Source: Paracoccaceae bacterium
Lineage (GTDB): Bacteria; Pseudomonadota; Alphaproteobacteria; Rhodobacterales; Rhodobacteraceae
Length of the DNA: 5,522 bases
Assembly: GCA_023254015.1 (NCBI GenBank)
Contig: JALQYS010000555.1
Coordinates: forward strand, 1 to 5,522
Reading direction: 5' to 3'
The translations under genes and the position numbers were made by a program. Under the pieces are notes generated by a model, which did no database searches, had not been told where the DNA came from, and saw only the letters and a program-made list of their open reading frames with translations. This document shows, piece after piece, positions 5,517-5,522 of the stretch; position 1 is the stretch's first letter, and each line of letters begins with the position of its first letter.

Positions 5517-5522
5517 TTGTCA

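Overview
The window is a GC-rich, densely coding stretch from an alphaproteobacterium, most likely Rhodobacterales (Rhodobacter/Cereibacter/Paracoccus type). I base this on recognisable protein sequences and on the gene order; no database search was run. All six genes lie on the minus strand, so the biological order runs from the right end to the left: ccoO, ccoQ, ccoP, a 436-base intergenic region, ccoG, ccoH, ccoI. This is the cbb3-type cytochrome c oxidase structural operon (ccoNOQP) followed by its assembly operon (ccoGHIS, called rdxBHIS in Rhodobacter sphaeroides). ccoN should lie just beyond the right edge and ccoS beyond the left edge.

Structural part (3696-5516): CcoO is the membrane-anchored mono-haem cytochrome c subunit, CcoQ the small single-span subunit, and CcoP the di-haem cytochrome c subunit. 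The genes are separated by 9 and 3 bases, with Shine-Dalgarno sequences embedded in the preceding gene ends. A strong Rho-independent terminator (3642-3673) follows ccoP.

Intergenic part (3260-3695): this is the least ordinary stretch. It holds the ccoP terminator, an FNR/CRP-type palindrome (3566-3579), a C-rich segment with a 13-bp perfect hairpin, a second minus-strand terminator (3409-3432), and another FNR-type box (3322-3335) just upstream of ccoG. The first palindrome plus the second terminator delimit a candidate small RNA of about 120 nt. It would be controlled by the same low-oxygen regulator as the oxidase genes and carries two copies of a GUGCCCnCCC element able to act as an anti-Shine-Dalgarno sequence.

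Assembly part (3-3259): CcoG is a membrane ferredoxin-like protein with two 4Fe-4S motifs, described in the family as a cupric reductase. CcoH is a small single-span assembly factor. CcoI is a copper P1B-type ATPase, cut by the window edge just before its phosphorylation motif. The three are tightly packed (gaps of 1 and 4 bases). Together they would reduce, deliver and insert copper for the CcoN active site and stabilise the oxidase, while CcoO and CcoP carry electrons to it.

The longest open frame for ccoG begins inside the FNR-type box; a GTG start at 3259 with its own Shine-Dalgarno sequence is much more likely. ccoH likewise starts at 1818, not at the far-upstream ATG at 1926.
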